A stretch of 64,000 nucleotides of DNA from Rhynchosporium graminicola (GCA_900074885.1 FJUW01000056.1:403571-467570), one strand, 5' to 3'. Positions 44,320-57,930 are shown, counted from the first letter of the stretch. The notes: generated from the letters alone by a model not told the origin. Translations and numbers: made by a program.

Positions 44320-47300
44320 TCCTTCCTAGGTAGTATCCGAGATATGCGATATCTTAACCTTACGAAGCTTCTTAGTAATTAATCGTTCACTACGCGTACT
44401 ACTCTTACTAAGAATAGACTTTCGTATAAGCTACTCGCACTTCTTAATTCTAGAGCTAATAGATACTATTTCATTAATTATTCTTTTCTTAAATCTCTTT
44501 CCTTCTTTCTAAAACCTTTAATTCACTCTCTACTAAACGTAATCCCTATTAAAGGTTTCAATAGCGTTAATAGTAGTATAATTAGTCACTATATAATACT
44601 TAACTTAATAGTAGATCGCCGCGTTCAGGTATTTACCCCCTTTCTTATTACTACTCTCGGAAACTATAGTATTATACTCGGAAGGACTTAGCTTTCAGAA
44701 CATTAAGTACTCTTAGATGCCTCTAAACGACAGATCATTTAGCTACTAGGTACTCCTCTTAGTAACGTTTATAGCTCTCCGATCGAAATCAAGGACTTAC
44801 GCAAATACTATACTTACTAGCGCTATTAACACGACGCTAACGAACGAGATAAACGCCTTAATTAGTTCTAGGAAGCGTACGAGGTATAGCGAAACGTAGT
44901 TAGCTCTCCTATTAATATTCAAGTAGTTACTAACTCTATATCTATTATTAAACGACTACTACTAAACGCTCGGAAACGCACTTCTAAGGAGACTTATAGA
45001 TATAAGAATATCTAAAACTCTTCCTTAGAGAGTATACTATAGGTAACGAACCCTCCTCTACTATTAATAATCAGGGAGAACTATTTCCTTAGCGTTTCTA
45101 TCACTTCTTATAGACACGCTGAGCTTAAGTCTTTATTACCTAAAGAATAAGAAGAGAGTAATAGAGATAAGTCTTTATACGCTAGAGCTACTAATATACG
45201 TCCGAAGTATATACGATTCAGTAATATTATTACTTATATCCCGCGTGAATCTCTAATTTAGGCTTAAATAGAAGTCTCTATATTAAAAACCTACGTATAA
45301 GATTACGCCTGTGTAATTCATACTATAGATCAACAGCTCCTAGGAATACTATCTCGCGAGTTAATAGAAGCTACTCTAAGTATAAATACAGCTACTACGC
45401 TATTTCAGAAGCGCTAATAGCGGCAAAGACTACCTCCTCGTTCGCTTAGACCTCTCTAAGAGCCTCCTACGCTAGAGATCTATATAATCAGCGGCCTAGC
45501 TTTCTATCTCTTATATAAACGCTAGAAGTCTTCTAACGATAAGATCTTCTCTACTACTCTCTACGAGATAGATAAGCTTCTTAACGACCGAATTATAGAT
45601 TAGTAATATAATACTACTATTATATCTTTAACTATCGACCTTACGGAACGCTATAAAACCGCCTAGCAATTTACTATTAGCTTAAGCGAATTAGACTCAG
45701 AACTACAGATTCCTTACGAGTATAGCTAGTAAGCATATATCTTTTCTAAGGAAGCTAGCGACGTTCTCCCTTCTTATTATTTATATGATCACCGAATTGA
45801 GCTTAAGGAAGGGGCCGAAAAGAGCCTCAAATACTCCACCTTATATAAGATATCAGCTAAGGAACTTGAAGTAATAAAAGCGTATATTACTAATAACTTA
45901 GCTAAGGGTTTCATTAAACCTTCTTAAGTACTATACGCTATACCTATTCTTTTCGTTAAGAAAGCTAATAGAAGTCTACAGTTCTATATAGACTTTCGAA
46001 TGCTTAATAACCTCACGAGGAAGGATTAATACCTACTGCTATTAATCGACGAAACGCTAGCTAGAATCTCTACTACTAAGATCTTCACTAAACTAGATAT
46101 TCGCTAAGCTTTCTACCGAATTCGAATAGATCTAGCCTCTGAAGAGTATACGACCTTCCGGACCCGCTATAGAGCGTATAAACACAAGGTGCTATTATTC
46201 GGTCTAACTAACGGTCCTGCGATATACTAGTAGTATATGAATAATATCTTATTCGACTACCTAGACGACTTCTATATAGCATATTTAGACGATATTCTGA
46301 TCTACTCTAACGACCTATTATAGTATTAATTACACGTACATAAGGTACTATAACGATTACAAGACGCTAGATTATAAGCCGACCTCAAGAAGTATAAATT
46401 TAATATCACTCGCACTAAATACCTTAGATTTATTATCTCTACTTCTGGAATCGAGATAGACCCTGAAAAGGTTAATATCATACGATCTTAGAACTACCTA
46501 ACTATTATTAAGGGCGTATAATTATTCTTAGGTTTTTATAACTTCTACTAGCGATTTATTAAAGACTACAGAATTATCGCGAAACCTCTTATATAACTCA
46601 CTAAAAACAACGTATTATTCCGGTTCGCTAGAGAGTATAAAGATACCTTTGATCACCTAAAGCACGCTCTCACTTCGGCACCCCTTCTCTACTACTATTA
46701 GTAAGATCTACCTTATATAATCGAAACAGACGCTAGTAACAGAGTAATAGCAGGTGTACTATCGCAATAGCAGGACGAAGACTAGTTCCTAGTAGTTTAC
46801 TTCTCTAAGACTATACTACTAGCTGAACTTAATTACGCTATCTACGATAAGGAAATACTCGTAATTATACGATCTTTCAGTAACTAGAGATCTGAACTCG
46901 TAAGCGTACTATATCAGATCCGTATCGTTATTAACTATAAAGCTCTTAAGTACTTTATAACCTCTAAGTAGTTAAATACACGATAAGTACGATAGGTAGA
47001 GCTACTCGTAGATTATAACTTCATGATTACCTATTAACCTAGGAAGCATAATCTACTCGCTAACGCTCTCTCTCGCAGAATAGATAAATTAGATAATTAA
47101 AATAACGCTAAGAGAGCTTAACGTTTATAATAACTATTACGTGAAGACTAAATCGATCTAGTACTACTTATAAGTAACCTCCGGAATAGTTCCGACTCTA
47201 TAGATAGCTTTAAACTTATTAACGCCTTAGAAGTCGCTGACTTATCGCTAGTTTTCTCTATAATATAGTAAGTACTTAAAGCTAATCGCGCTACGCTATT

Positions 47301-48799
47301 ACTCTAAGTACTATAGAAATAAGCTCTTTCCGCTACTCCTAGAAAACTAATAATAGAAAAAGATCTCCTGCTCTACGAAAGAAGATTAATTATACTTAAC
47401 GTTTTATACCTTCGCACGCTACTTATACGCGAAGTACACGATCGATTAGAAACTGCTTATCCAAGTGCAAAGAAGACCTTATAACTCCTATTATTATAGT
47501 ACTACTAGTACGGGATCGCTTTAACTATTAACTAGTACTATCGCAACTGCTATACTTACTGACGAATTCAAGTGCCACAAGATAGGAAGCCCGGACTCCT
47601 ATAGCTCTTACTAATGCTATCACGCCTATAGGAGTATATTACAGTCGATTACTATAGCTTCAATCGCGATAAACACGGTTACGATAACGTTCTCGTATTT
47701 ATAGATCGTTTTAGTAAATAAGCAATTAGTATTCTATATCGTAAGACCTCCGATACGCGTAACCTTATAAAGCTCTACTTATACTATATCTACCGCTATT
47801 TCGGAGCTCTACTAATAATTACCTCTAATAGAGGACCTCAATTCGTTTCTCGCTTTTAGACTACGATTATCACGATTCTTAGTACTAAAAGATAACTCTC
47901 TATAATAGACTACCTGTAAACAGATAGTTAAACAGAGATCTATAACTAATATCTCTAACGCAGATTACGACCTTTTATCTCTTATTATTAAGACAACTAG
48001 TCGGAATTCTTACCTATTATAAACTACGCCTAGATAACCCTCCCTCACGACTCCCTTAGAGGTCTCTTACTCTTTAAAGTCGTTTATAGATATATACCCT
48101 ACGTTAATTAGAATTAGAAAGACTTACCTGACTCTACTATACCTACTAATAAATTAAATACTTAGTAAGCTCTAGATTACGCTAATCGTCTGCGTAACGC
48201 CTAGACTACCGCCTAATTAAGCTTTCTACGCGTATAAGCTAAGATATCCCGATCTTATAATCGCTCACGCTATAAAGTCGACTTTACTACAGATAACCTT
48301 ATTTAGCTAGATATACGCTACTTTATAAGCACTCGACCTAGTAAAAAACTCGACTTCCCGACTAATAGACCCTTCCGTATAGTTGAAAAAGTTAGAAGCT
48401 CTTACTATTTAGAGCTCCCTGCTAGTATAAAGGTATATAATATCTTCCCTGCTACTAAACTACAAAAGTATCCAAACGATCCTTTACTAGGATAAACCTT
48501 ACCGCTGCTACTACTTATTAATATCACTAGTGATAACAAATAGGAAATCGAAGATATACTTACATGCTATAAGCAGCGTAATAACCTCTCATACCGCGTC
48601 TCCTAGTTGAATTAAGACGTCGACCTCACGTAGTATAATACTTCGGATATTAAGTACGCTCCTATAAAGCTTTAGTAGTTCCACCTCGATAACCCGATAT
48701 AAGTAGGTCCTCCTACTAAGCTCCTTAATTAGCTAAAAGCTTTCCACGATAGATTAGACGATTACAACTACCTTAATAACAATAAGGAGATAGACTAAC
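44320..48799 (+). pseudogene. element E pol: reverse transcriptase, RNase H, integrase, chromodomain
   Basis: Reverse transcriptase at about 45,890-46,480 shows GFIKPS, LFVKKANRSL, FYIDFRMLN and an intact YLDD in AYLDDILIYS (46,256-46,311). RNase H and integrase follow to about 48,400. The C-terminus at about 48,540-48,790 resembles a chromodomain (NNLSYRVS, YNTSDIKYAP, FHLDNP) and ends near 48,799 about 35 bp before the LTR. Stops throughout make it inactive. Its sequence clearly differs from element D, so it is a separate family. Confidence 0.9.
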
Positions 48800-48834
48800 G
48801 CTCGAGGGCGAGCTTTTTTCGGAGGAGGGAGTAG

Positions 48835-49077
48835 TATAACGACTAGTCAGATTAGAGGTTTAGAGGTTCCCCCCTATTAGTAGAAACACTTACTACTAAG
48901 CGAGATTACACGAGTAGAGTTTAGGGGCCCCTTTTCATATATATACTTCCCTTCTCTCTCTACTTCTTCACTCCTTAGTTATAGATTTTAAGTTAATTCT
49001 TACTATTTCATATTCTATATAATATGAGGTCTTACCCATTAGGTAGTGAGTAAGACCTTTCTAGAGCAAGCGTCACA
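48835..49077 (+). repeat. 3' LTR of element E
   Basis: 243 bp, ending GCGTCACA before the TCGAG duplication. It is uninterrupted and lets the split 5' LTR be reconstructed by length. Confidence 0.95.
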
Positions 49078-49082
49078 TCGAG

Positions 49083-51067
49083 TAGCTTCGTAAGGGTCTT
49101 CTTTAATACTAAGAGTTTATCGCGAGATATATTATATAAAGAGCTTTATAGTACTATAAGTTCTTTATTATTATATTACTCGAGTTCGATCTTATAGTTA
49201 ATTCTAGGATCTCGTAATAGTAATAGTATATCTGCCTTCTTATTATTATATAAGTCGAGGTACTTTTATAGCTAATCAGGAAGTTTCGTTTATAAGTTAA
49301 TCTTTATCCTTAATATAAGTACTTTTTAGATATCTATTATACTTATTATAAATACTTATATCTTATTATATAATCGTCCTCGAGTAAGCCTATTAAATAC
49401 TACTACTAATACTGCGAAGTAGTCTAGCTCGTAGTCCGGCTTTTATACTTAGTTATATAAGGTCGTAATAGTAGTATTAATATAATATTATAACTTTAGT
49501 ATAATTATATATATCGTTTTTCTTGAACTATAATAATCCTAAAATCAGATCGTAGTCTTCTAGGCGTAGTACTATATAGAAGAAAGCCTTAGCTTTCTTA
49601 TACTTATCGATATCTATTTCGATAACTACTACTTCTATAATAGGACTTCTCCCTCTTTCGAACGAACTTATCTCGATAAGGAAAATAAGGAAACGCTAGA
49701 GATAGTAATAAGTAGTAAAGCAGGAATTAATAATACTATATTGAAAGCACTTAGTATTAAGTAGAGTTTTAGTATAATACTCTTTATTAATTATTATAAA
49801 TACTAAGAAAAGGGCTCTATTTATTATATCTTTAACTTAATCTTAAGCTTCTACTATTATTACTTAATTAACATCCTTCTACTTCTATTAGCGATTTTCA
49901 ATAGAAGCTATTCTTTTCCCGAGCTCTCTAACTTAGAGCTCGATTCGTCTATCTCGATTACTTTTGTTTTCGATTTCTTTATCTTCGTCTTAGCTATTAC
50001 TATATAGCTTTTCTTCTTCTTAGTTTTAGCTAGCTTCGTATAGTAGTTATAGACTATATATTTATCTTATCTATAGTAGAAGTAAAGTCGTTCTGATTTC
50101 CGTCTTTCGATCTCGGCAGGACTTACTTATTAGAGTTCTTTCCTTATTATTATAGCTATAATAGTAGTAAGAGTTACTTCTTATTCTATTAAGTCTATTA
50201 TATATCGATCTACCTCAGGGGATTATCCGTATACTTACTTCTATTAGTCTATTCTAGCTAATAGCTCCTTAACTTCAGTTAGCTAGTCGCTAACTATTCG
50301 TAATTATAAATAATACTCTTTATATAATTATTCCTCTTTTATTTCGATTATACTATAGATTAGAGTAATAGTAGTAATAGCCTTTAAGTAACTCTTCTTA
50401 ATTATATCTACTTAGTCTTATCCCTCTGCTTCGAGGATCAGCTAATTGAAATTATTAAGGAACTCGTTTAAAAGATAAGCTCTTTACTTAATCTTATTTA
50501 GTTAGCTTATAGCTTTCTACTAGTAATAAGAGTTACGAAAAGTAGTAGCTATCTATTAGAATAACTTCTTAACTATTAACTACTCTTACCTCTAATCGAA
50601 GCTTACTTAAGAGTAAATTCGTCCTATAGTCTCGCTTAAGAAATAGCTAAACATATACTATATCCTTTCCCTCTTATTACTAATAGTAATAGTATCGATC
50701 TCTAGCTTTACTCGTAAGATACTCTCGAATTAGAAGTATAAGGCTAGGTTAATACTATCGAACTTTTCGGGTTTCAGTATATATTACTTAGTTATTATAA
50801 GTAGTTCCGGGGTTGTTAATCGTATTATATCGATAGAAGTTAGTACTACTAGTAGTACTAGTAGTATATTTTATCGTACTTCTATATCTTCGATCCTACT
50901 AGTTAGAGTAGTAGTCGCATTTACTTATTATACTACTAGCTTAATAACTTATTATCTTTATGCCTCGAAGGTATCTAGTAGCTACTAAGAGAGCTATTCT
51001 TCTACTATAGTAAACCGTTTATTCTAGCGTTATTATAATTACTACTTATATAATAGTCGTATAAATA
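49083..51067 (-). pseudogene. gypsy B gag/protease region with end of reverse transcriptase
   Basis: Resumes exactly where 34683 stops (the TCGAG duplication), with the start of the reverse transcriptase block, then runs parallel to 8191-10096 of copy A. No domain motif stays readable. Confidence 0.65.
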
Positions 51068-51290
51068 GCCGGACTTACTATACGTAGTCCGAGGCGTCTA
51101 TTTATTATAATCGTAAGTAAGGCAGCCGGATCTATTATATATAGTCCGAGGCGTCTATCTCCGTATCGTAGGTATACGTATAGTAATAGTAAGGCTAGGA
51201 TACTAGCTTTCTTATGCATACGTAAGTAAGGCAGCCGGATCTACTATATATAGTCTAAAGCGTCTATCTCTATATCGTAAGTATACGTAT
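51068..51290. repeat. Minisatellite in the gypsy B leader
   Basis: GCCGG-starting units at 51068, 51125 and 51233, that is spacings of 57 and 108 bp, shorter than the 164-bp units of copies A and C. Each has the ACTATATATAGT-like palindrome. Confidence 0.85.
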
Positions 51291-51400
51291 AATATTAGTA
51301 GGGCTAGGGTACTAGCTTTCTTATGTACGCGTATTATCTACTGCTCGAAAGCAGATCCTCTTTCGTTTAATTAAGAATATTAGAAATAAGTTAGTTCTAA

Positions 51401-52082
51401 TATTATAAGGCGGATATAAAGTATATAATATAAAAGCTTATCTGTATTATAAGGAGAATTAACTAAGGAGAGAAGGGAGATATAAGAGTCTCCCTTCGAA
51501 GAAAAGGTAATGTTGGATTTGTAACCAGTACCTTGGTCAGTTCTGCCTGCATTAGCATACACACCCTGTACCTTGTCAGTACATGTTCTTAGTACCTGGC
51601 TCAGTACCTTGCCCATGTACCTTGTTATACCTGGCACCTAAACCCTGTACCTTGTAAATAGCCTGTACCCTGCATACTCTATTAGAGTTACCATGAAGGT
51701 TCTCGATAGAGTTTTACTACTCTCTATTACGTATATCGTACTTCTAGAGGTTTCTACTGACGTACTACTGACGTAGTATGATTCTACAGTATACGTGTCC
51801 TCTTCTATGGAGTTCTGTATTACGTAGTATAGAATATTCTAGAGAGCTCACATAGCTATATAAGTAGCTAGAATCTCTCCTGTAGTTAGCTCTCTTCAAG
51901 CAATCAAAGCAAGTCAAATTGATTACCTATTATTCTGACCTTTGGCCGATTTCCACCCTCAATTTTCACAGGTAATACTATAGCTGCTAGTAGCAGTAGT
52001 ATCGGTATACGTATGACTATAAGTCAGGTACTAGCGTAGACGCCTTAGGCGTTAAGCATACTAACGGGTGCAACCCGTTATA
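51401..52082 (-). repeat. 5' LTR of gypsy B, split by a solo copia LTR
   Basis: 51401-51510 plus 51976-52082 makes 110+107=217 bp, exactly the family LTR length, when one copy of the GGTAA duplication is dropped. Its outer end reads CCCGTTATA. Confidence 0.93.
51511..51970 (+). repeat. Solo LTR of the copia family
   Basis: 460 bp starting TGTTGGATTT and ending TTTTCACA, the same family as 1818-2289 and 7714-8185 but in the opposite orientation. A perfect target duplication GGTAA flanks it (51506-51510 and 51971-51975). No internal copia sequence remains, so it arose by LTR-LTR recombination. It still keeps many CA/TG steps. Confidence 0.95.
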
Positions 52083-52770
52083 AATACTAGAAGATTTCTA
52101 ACTAAATCTACTTATTACAATATTATAAGATTATTTCTTTTCCTTCTTACTTTTAATTATTTAATTAATATATCTATAATCTAGTTTAATAGCCCTTACT
52201 CTAAGGAAGAGATCCTCTCTACTTCTCATTACTTACCTTAATCCTAATATAATCCTGAAATCTATTCTTTCTAATCTATCAATTATATTAATAGAGATAA
52301 TAATTCTAAGCTTAAGCTTAAGTAATATAATCCCTTAGATAATCTATCTAACTACTTTATCTACGAAATTTCTCCAATTCTTTATTAAACTAAATTATCA
52401 TCTTATATATTAAAAGCTCTTTCATCTTGAAAGAAGATTATTATACTTTCCTATAGCTATAAATCTACTACTATTACTCTAAAGTCTACTAGAGTAAAGC
52501 GCGAGATAAATAAGTAATCCCTTAATACTATATTTATTATTTTATAAATATTCTAATATCTAGTAGATAGAGAGAATAATAATCCTGATTAAAAATATAT
52601 TAGTATAAGGATTAAGAGCACTAGACTAAAAAGTTATTACTATATAAATATAGTTATAAAATTAAAGAGATACTACTCTTATACCTCTTCTAGCTATATT
52701 CCTACTACTCTATAGATAATCACTTAAGCTAAGGAGTTTATAGATAGAAATAGTACTAAGGAATCCGTAA
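52083..52770. other. AT-rich spacer between gypsy B and C
   Basis: About 690 bp of degraded DNA with no match to the neighbouring elements that I can see and no open frame. It may be the older target sequence into which both elements went. Confidence 0.5.
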
Positions 52771-52987
52771 TATCACGGGGCCAATACAAAGTATATAGTG
52801 CAAAAGCTCGTCTGTATTATAAGAAGAACTTACTACGGAGAGAAGAGAGAAATAAGAGTCTCCCTTCGAAGAAAAGTTAATACCGCGGCCGCTAGTAGCA
52901 GTAGTATTAGAACACGTATAATAATACGTCAGATACTAGCGTAGACGCCTTAGGCGTTAAGTATACTAACAGGTATAACCTGTTATA
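52771..52987 (-). repeat. 3' LTR of gypsy C
   Basis: 217 bp, reading TATCACGGGG at the left end on the plus strand. It keeps more C and G than the 5' LTR of the same element, so the two LTRs were mutated to different degrees. Confidence 0.92.
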
Positions 52988-52994
52988 TTACCCT

Positions 52995-55980
52995 CCTCCT
53001 GTTTCGAGGTTAGGCCTATCGAGTCTATTTTTCTCTTCCTACTTATTAAGCGCTATAGTAGTATTAAGAGCTACTTCCGGTTCCTATATTAGTCTTACGT
53101 AACCTATCTATTTAACTAGATACTTCTTCTTTATTTAGCCTCCTCTTTAAAAGGCTCTCTCTACTAGGATTTCTTCTACTTCGAACTCGTCTTCGTCTAC
53201 TATTAGCAGTAGTAGTAGCTATAAGTTATCCTATACTTAGCTTAGTAATAGATCAGTAGTAGCTAAGCGTAATAACAATATATAAAAAATATTATATATT
53301 CCTAGCGGCGTATCTAAGCGATAGCTATATAACCCTACTGCTTCGAGTACTATATACTTAGCTTACTTTATATCGAGCTTCTTCGCGGGCCGATTCGTAC
53401 GAATATTCTATAAACTTAACTAGACTTTATCTCTAACTTTAAACTCTAGTACTTACTAGTAATAGTAGTTAGTAACCTCTTCTTAAACTTATTATACTAC
53501 TACTATTATTATCTATAATTATTCCTTAGCGTCTTATAGCTTCTTTAAGATTATATCTGCCTTTTAAATAAGTAAGCAAGTAGTAGTAATAATAAGTTTA
53601 TTTTCGATATATAAATCGATATATTATATATAGTAACTATAAGTTGGGAAGAAAGGGCTTATCCCTATTAATATAGCGTCTCGATCGTTAATTACTACCT
53701 CTATTAATAGTAATATATTAAACTAATCGTCTTATACGAAGTCTATAAATACATATAAATATATCTCTAATATCTGATTTATCCTTTCTATAGAGCTATC
53801 GGTTTCCGGGTAATAAGCTATAGAAAGGTATCGCGTAATCCCTAGTAAAGTATATACCTGTATTTATAATATTCCGACGAACTATTTCCCTTAATCAGAT
53901 ATGATTACGCGTAATAATACGTATTATTTATAATAGACTTATATAAACTACTTTACTATAGCTTCTATATTAATTAATAGTAGCTCGTTATATATAATCC
54001 CTTTCCTAAGCTAATTAGTAACTACGATTAAGTTAGTATATCTTTTACTTTCTAGAAGATTAATAATAAAATCGAAAGAGATTTCTTATTAGATTTAGTC
54101 TAGTAATAGTAATAGCTTAAGGAATCCTTACCTTTAGTCTCGCTACGACTTATTCCTTCTATAAGTATTGCAGTTCCGAACGAACTTTCTTATATCTTTT
54201 GATATCTATAGCTAGAAGAACTACTAACTTATAATAATAGTAGTTAAATCTTATTCTAGGTATCTATATATCTTAGTATTATATATCGCTTAGATTAGCT
54301 TCATATATAGTTCTTCGGAATCAAGGACTTATAATCTGCCTCGGAATTATAACTTATCTGCCTCTAATAGCGAATACTCTAATACTAATACTCTTAGCTC
54401 TAGCGTAATAAGGAATATACGCTAGTTATCGCGCACTACCTTAGCTGCTCTCTAGTATATACTATCGGCTTATTCCGCTTATAACTAGAGTCCCTTAAGT
54501 ATTATAGAAGTAGTAATAGTAGTATCGTTATCCGAGGCAGCTTCGTTAACTACTTAAAGTTCTTTAACTTATAGGGATTTATTCTATAGTCGCGAGGCTT
54601 CTTCTTCTTCTTAGCGTCTTCGATCTTATCGTATTATAACTAGGGCTACTATTACTATCCCTTATAGTAGTAATAGTTCTCGTGGTACCTTTAGCTTAAT
54701 TAGTTAGACTAACTAGTACTAGAGTTATTTATCTTCTATACTATAGAGTATATTCTATTCGCGTCGTAAGAGTATATCTATAAGCTTATTTTCTTTCCCG
54801 GGGATATAACTAATCGTATAGTTAAACTATAAGAGAAGTAGTAATTATTATATTTACTACTTTATAAGCTACTATACTATTATGAAATACTCGAGGTTCT
54901 TATAATTAGTACGAATATAGAATTCTTATACGCTTTTTAATTCGTATTATTACTCTTTAAAGTAATATATAATAGCTAATATTTCCTTATTATAGATTTC
55001 GTAGTTATATTTAGCTAAAGCGTTTTTCTTCGAGAAGAATACGTAAAGTCATAAGTATCCTTAGTTATCGAATTATATAAGTACCCCTCTTATTACTTAT
55101 CTAGAGGAGTCTATTTCGAGTATTATTTCTTAGTCAAGGTCGAATTACGCTAGCGTAAGTCTAGTAATAAATACATCTTCTAACTTCTTAAATACTTTAT
55201 CTGCAGCTTTATCCTACTACTATAGCTACTTCTTATAAGTAAGCTATATTAATAGTAGCGTGATTATTAAGTAATCCTTAATAAATATCTAGTAGAAATT
55301 TGTAAATCCTAAGAAGCTTCGTACTTCTTTTATTAAAGTCGAGAGTTCCTATTCTCGAATCGCTTATACTTTCTCAGGGTCTATTTAAACACCCTCTTTT
55401 ATATCGATTATAAACCTAAGGTATTTCGTTGTTTATACTTCGAATTCGTACTTATTAATATCTAGTTATAGCTTAGCTTCGCGTAATCTTATTATAAGCT
55501 TCGCTACTTACTTTCGGTAGTAATAGTAATTACTATCTATATAGATTAAAATATCTTTAATATAAGTAAAATAGAATTTATCTAAGTAATCGTATAAGGC
55601 CTAATTAATATATTATTAAATATACTTAGAGTATTCACGAGTCTAAAAAGAGTTACTAGCTACTTATATAGACTATATCTCGTACTAAAAGCTATTTTCT
55701 ATTTATTACGAGTATTAATACGTATCTTATAAAAAGCAGTAGTAATATCTAGTTTCGTAAACTATTTCGCTTTCCTAATATTCCGAAGAGTTTCGTAGAT
55801 TAGTAGTAGTAAGTATCGATCCTTCTTTGTAATTCGATTCAACTTATAATAGTCGATATAAAATCGTAGCTTATTTCCTAGTTTCTTTATAAATAAGATA
55901 AAAGTAATAGCAGGCGAGTTACTAACTCGAATAAATCCCTTATTAAGGAGCTCCATAAGAGACTTCTATAGTACTAAGAG
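52995..55980 (-). pseudogene. gypsy C pol: reverse transcriptase, RNase H, integrase, chromodomain
   Basis: The stretch 55762-55956 stays open for 64 codons and is the N-terminal reverse transcriptase block (NKGFIRVSNSP, LFIKKLGNKLRF, YYKLNRITKKDRYLLLLI). RNase H lies at about 54,850-55,200 and integrase at about 53,560-54,600. The last codons (about 52,995-53,120) read KYLVK, IGYV and EPEVAL, a chromodomain-type end, stopping at a TAA directly before the polypurine tract and LTR. Elsewhere stops are frequent. Confidence 0.88.
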
Positions 55981-56029
55981 TTTATCGCAAGATATAATAT
56001 ATAAGGGGCCCTAGGGTAATATAAGTTCC

Positions 56030-57930
56030 TTATTATTATATAGTCAGAGTTTAATCTTATAGTTAATCTCGGGATTATATAGTAATAGTAATATATCTAC
56101 CTTCTTATTATCATATAAGTCGAGGTACTTATATAACTAATTAGGGAGTTTCGATCGCGGGTTAGTCTTTATCTTTAGTATAAGAGCCTTCTAGATATCC
56201 GCTATACTTATAGTAAATACTTATATCTTCTTATATAACTATCCTCGAGTAAGCTTATTAAATACTACTGCTAATATAGCGAAGTAGTCTAGCTCGTAGT
56301 CCGGCTCCTATGCTCGGTTACGTAAGGTCGTAGCAATAGTATTAATATAATATTATAACTTCAAGGCGATTATACGTATATTATTCCTTTTAAACTATAA
56401 TAATACTAAAATTAAGTTATAGTCTTCTAGGTATAATACTACGTAGAAGAAAGCCCTAGCTTCCTTATATCTATCGATATCGATCTCTATAACTACTACT
56501 TCTATAATAGGACTTCTTTCTCCTTCGAACGAACTTATTTCGATAAGGGAAATAAGGAAACGCTAGAGGCAGTAGCAAGTAATAAAGTTAGAATTAACAA
56601 TACTATATAAAAAATAATTAGTATTAAGTAGAATCTTAGCGTAATACTCTTTATTAATTATTATAAATACTAAGAAAAGAGCTTTATTTATTATGTTCTT
56701 AAACTAATCCTAAGCCTCTACTACTATTACTTATTTAATCTCCTTTTATTTCTATTAGCGATTTTAGATAGAAGCTATTCTTTTCTCGAGTTCTCTAACT
56801 CGGAGCTTAATCTTTCTATCTCGACTTCCTTTAACTTCGACTTCTTTATTTTCTTCTTAGCTATTATTACCTAGCCTTTCTTCTTCTTAGTTATAGCGAG
56901 TTTTATATAGTAGTTATAAACTATATATTTATCTTATCTATAGTAGAGGTAAAGCCGCTCTACTTTCCGTCTCTCGATCTCTATAGAGCTTACTTATTAG
57001 GGTTCCTTCTTTATTATTATAACTATAGTAATAGTAGGAGTTACTTTCTAATCTATCGAATCTACTACTTATCAGTTAGTCTTAGGAAACCGCTCTCGTA
57101 TCTGCTTCTAATAGTCTACTCTAGCGGATAGCTTTTAACTTCAGCTAGCTACTTGCTAATTATACGTAATTACGAATAGTACTTTTCGTACGATTATTCT
57201 TCCTTTATATCGATAGTGCTACGGACTAAGGCAGTAGTAATAATAGCCTTTAAGTAACTCTTCTTAATTACGCTAGCTTAGTCTTATCCTTCTACTTCGA
57301 GGATTAGCTAATTGAAATTATTAAGAAATTCGTTTCAAAGATAAGTTCCTAACTTAATCTTATTTAGCTAGCTTATAGCTTTCTATTAGTAGTATAAGTC
57401 GCGAAAGGTAGTAGCTATCTATTAAAATAGCCCTTCGACTATTAACTACCCTTATTATTAAGTAAAGCTTATCTATAGGTAAATTCGGCTTATAGCCTCG
57501 CCTAAGAGATAGCTGATCGCGTACTATATTCGTTCCCTCTTATTACTAATAGTAGTAGTATCGATCTCTAGCTTCGCTCGTAGGATACCCTCGAATTAAG
57601 AGTATAGGGCTAGGTCGATATTATCGAACTTTTCGAGTCTCGGTATATGTTACTTCGTAGCTATAGTTAGCTCCGGAGTTATCGATCGTATCATATCGTT
57701 TAGGGTTAGTACTATTAGTAGTATTAGCTAGGCGTTTCGTCGTTCTATATCTTCGATCCTACCGGCTAAAGTAGCTATCGAACTTGCTTATTACACTACT
57801 AGCTTAGTTACTTATTATCTTTATATCTCGAAGGTATCTAGTTGCTACTACGAGGGCTGTTCTTCTGCTATTATAAACTGTATATCCTAGTATTATCGTA
57901 ATTACTACCCGTATAATAGTCGTATAAATA
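56030..57930 (-). pseudogene. gypsy C gag/protease region
   Basis: Same position and sequence family as 8191-10096. It contains the intact site (TAATATAAGTTCC near 56,015) corresponding to the copia insertion point in copy A. Assignment is by position; zinc knuckle and protease motifs are not readable. Confidence 0.6.

Larger units (their letters stand above)
34684..49077 (+). mobile_element. Ty3/gypsy element E, inserted in gypsy B and split by element D
   Basis: Bounded by a perfect 5-bp target duplication TCGAG (34679-34683 and 49078-49082). LTRs are 243 bp: the 5' copy is split as 34684-34830 plus 42612-42707, and 147+96 gives exactly 243; the 3' copy is 48835-49077. The internal region is 42708-48834 (6127 bp). 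A polypurine tract GGAGGAGGGAGTAG directly precedes the 3' LTR. Gene order is gag, protease, reverse transcriptase, RNase H, integrase, chromodomain on the plus strand. RIP-type stops are spread throughout. Confidence 0.95.
32738..52082 (-). mobile_element. Ty3/gypsy element, copy B (3'-truncated, multiply interrupted)
   Basis: Same family as copies A and C. The part left of the nested insertion (32738-34683) holds integrase, RNase H and reverse transcriptase on the minus strand. The part right of it (49083-52082) holds gag/protease, leader minisatellite and 5' LTR. Compared with copy C, the element lacks everything corresponding to 52771-53515: the 3' LTR, the chromodomain and the integrase end. 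Element E sits in the reverse transcriptase and a solo copia LTR in the 5' LTR. Confidence 0.9.

Noticed and set aside
51380..51637. 85-codon minus-strand frame
   Set aside because: It crosses the junction between the gypsy B LTR and the solo copia LTR, so it is an accidental fusion of two repeats.
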